Positions 6,890 through 7,267 of a stretch of DNA of 7,267 nt are shown here, piece by piece. Position 1 is the stretch's first letter, and each line of letters begins with the position of its first letter. Origin of the DNA: Bacteroidales bacterium (GTDB taxonomy: Bacteria > Bacteroidota > Bacteroidia > Bacteroidales > WCHB1-69). Position numbers and translations under genes: made by a program. The notes under the pieces were generated by a model that was not told where the DNA came from, searched no databases, and saw only the letters and a program-made list of their open reading frames with translations. The stretch covers positions 1 to 7,267 of the forward strand of contig JAISDH010000344.1 in NCBI GenBank assembly GCA_031264975.1. The letters run 5' to 3'.

Positions 6890-6968
6890 CCAATTTATTA
6901 TAACTTTCACGGGAAAAAAGCCCCTAAAAAAAAATTGTCTAAATACAATATTATCCAAAAATTTGTGT

Positions 6969-6976
6969 TATCTTTG
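6969..6976 (+). promoter_or_regulatory. Bacteroidota -7 box (TATCTTTG) upstream of AC-tract frame
   Basis: TATCTTTG matches TAnnTTTG and is followed by CAGCG, a typical context. Transcription would begin near 6983, about 20 bases before the ATG at 7004. No TTTG -33 element lies at the usual 19-21 base distance. Its placement supports a gene starting at 7004. Confidence 0.5.
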
Positions 6977-7003
6977 CAGCGATTTTAAATATTGACAGTA
7001 TAT

Positions 7004-7204
<201 letters not shown>

Positions 7205-7205
7205 T

Positions 7206-7219
7206 TACGCGCTCGCGTA
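7206..7219. repeat. Short palindrome TACGCG-CT-CGCGTA
   Basis: Perfect 6-base inverted arms around two bases, starting two bases after the stop at 7204. A second small inverted repeat, CAAAC-GAG-GTTTG, follows at 7245-7257. Both are too short to call as terminators, and neither has a T tract directly behind it. Confidence 0.4.
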
Positions 7220-7267
7220 TACATGTAATATTAGTTGCTTCGCACAAACGAGGTTTGTTGTTGCTTT

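Larger units (their letters stand above)
6654..7003. other. Repeat-rich spacer after nadB
   Basis: About 350 bases without a credible gene. It holds copy 2 of the (GCARCAR)n element (6675-6726), a long palindrome (6728-6807), a partial inverted copy of the element (6865-6889) and a -7 box (6969-6976). A 61-codon frame from a GTG at 6803 crosses the palindrome end and the inverted repeat copy; its hydrophobic part is simply the translation of the repeat, so it is not called as a gene. Confidence 0.7.

Noticed and set aside
6803..6988. 61-codon frame with a hydrophobic stretch resembling a lipoprotein signal
   Set aside because: It starts at a GTG within the palindrome, and the hydrophobic residues are the translation of the inverted repeat copy at 6865-6889. 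No promoter sits at a sensible distance.

Overview
The window reads as a chromosomal segment of a Bacteroidota bacterium, most likely a Bacteroidales-type anaerobe. The grounds are a GldB-family lipoprotein (a family confined to this phylum), promoter -7 boxes of the TAnnTTTG kind in front of the leading genes, starts without a Shine-Dalgarno sequence, and AT-rich spacers. The genus cannot be fixed from sequence alone.

Layout. A tRNA-Leu(CAG) at 3-86 is followed by about 775 bases without a convincing gene. That stretch is packed with short repeats: a (GCARCAR)n element, a strong hairpin, and a long 11-base-period array whose units change gradually along its length. A -7 box at 787-794 leads into a tight gene set on the + strand: gldB (lipoprotein), cdaA (membrane diadenylate cyclase, c-di-AMP synthesis) and ahcY (S-adenosylhomocysteine hydrolase). 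The gap is 8 bases between the first two, and the next pair shares an ATGA overlap. After a short spacer with a weak hairpin and a good Bacteroidota promoter comes a second pair, a CDF-family metal exporter and nadB (L-aspartate oxidase, first step of de novo NAD synthesis), overlapping by 14 bases.

Downstream of nadB is another repeat-rich spacer: a second copy of the (GCARCAR)n element in the same orientation as the first, an 80-base near-perfect palindrome, and an inverted partial copy of the element. A -7 box at 6969-6976 then precedes a small reading frame starting at 7004. This runs into an uninterrupted (AC)22 dinucleotide tract and stops ten bases after it. Gain or loss of one AC unit would move translation into either of two other frames, both open to the window edge, so this looks like a candidate phase-variable gene cut off by the window.

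The five complete genes are conserved housekeeping or envelope functions (GldB, c-di-AMP signalling, methyl-cycle recycling, metal export, NAD synthesis) and show no direct pathway link beyond co-transcription. The unusual content lies in the spacers, which hold tandem repeats of periods 2, 7 and 11 plus palindromes.
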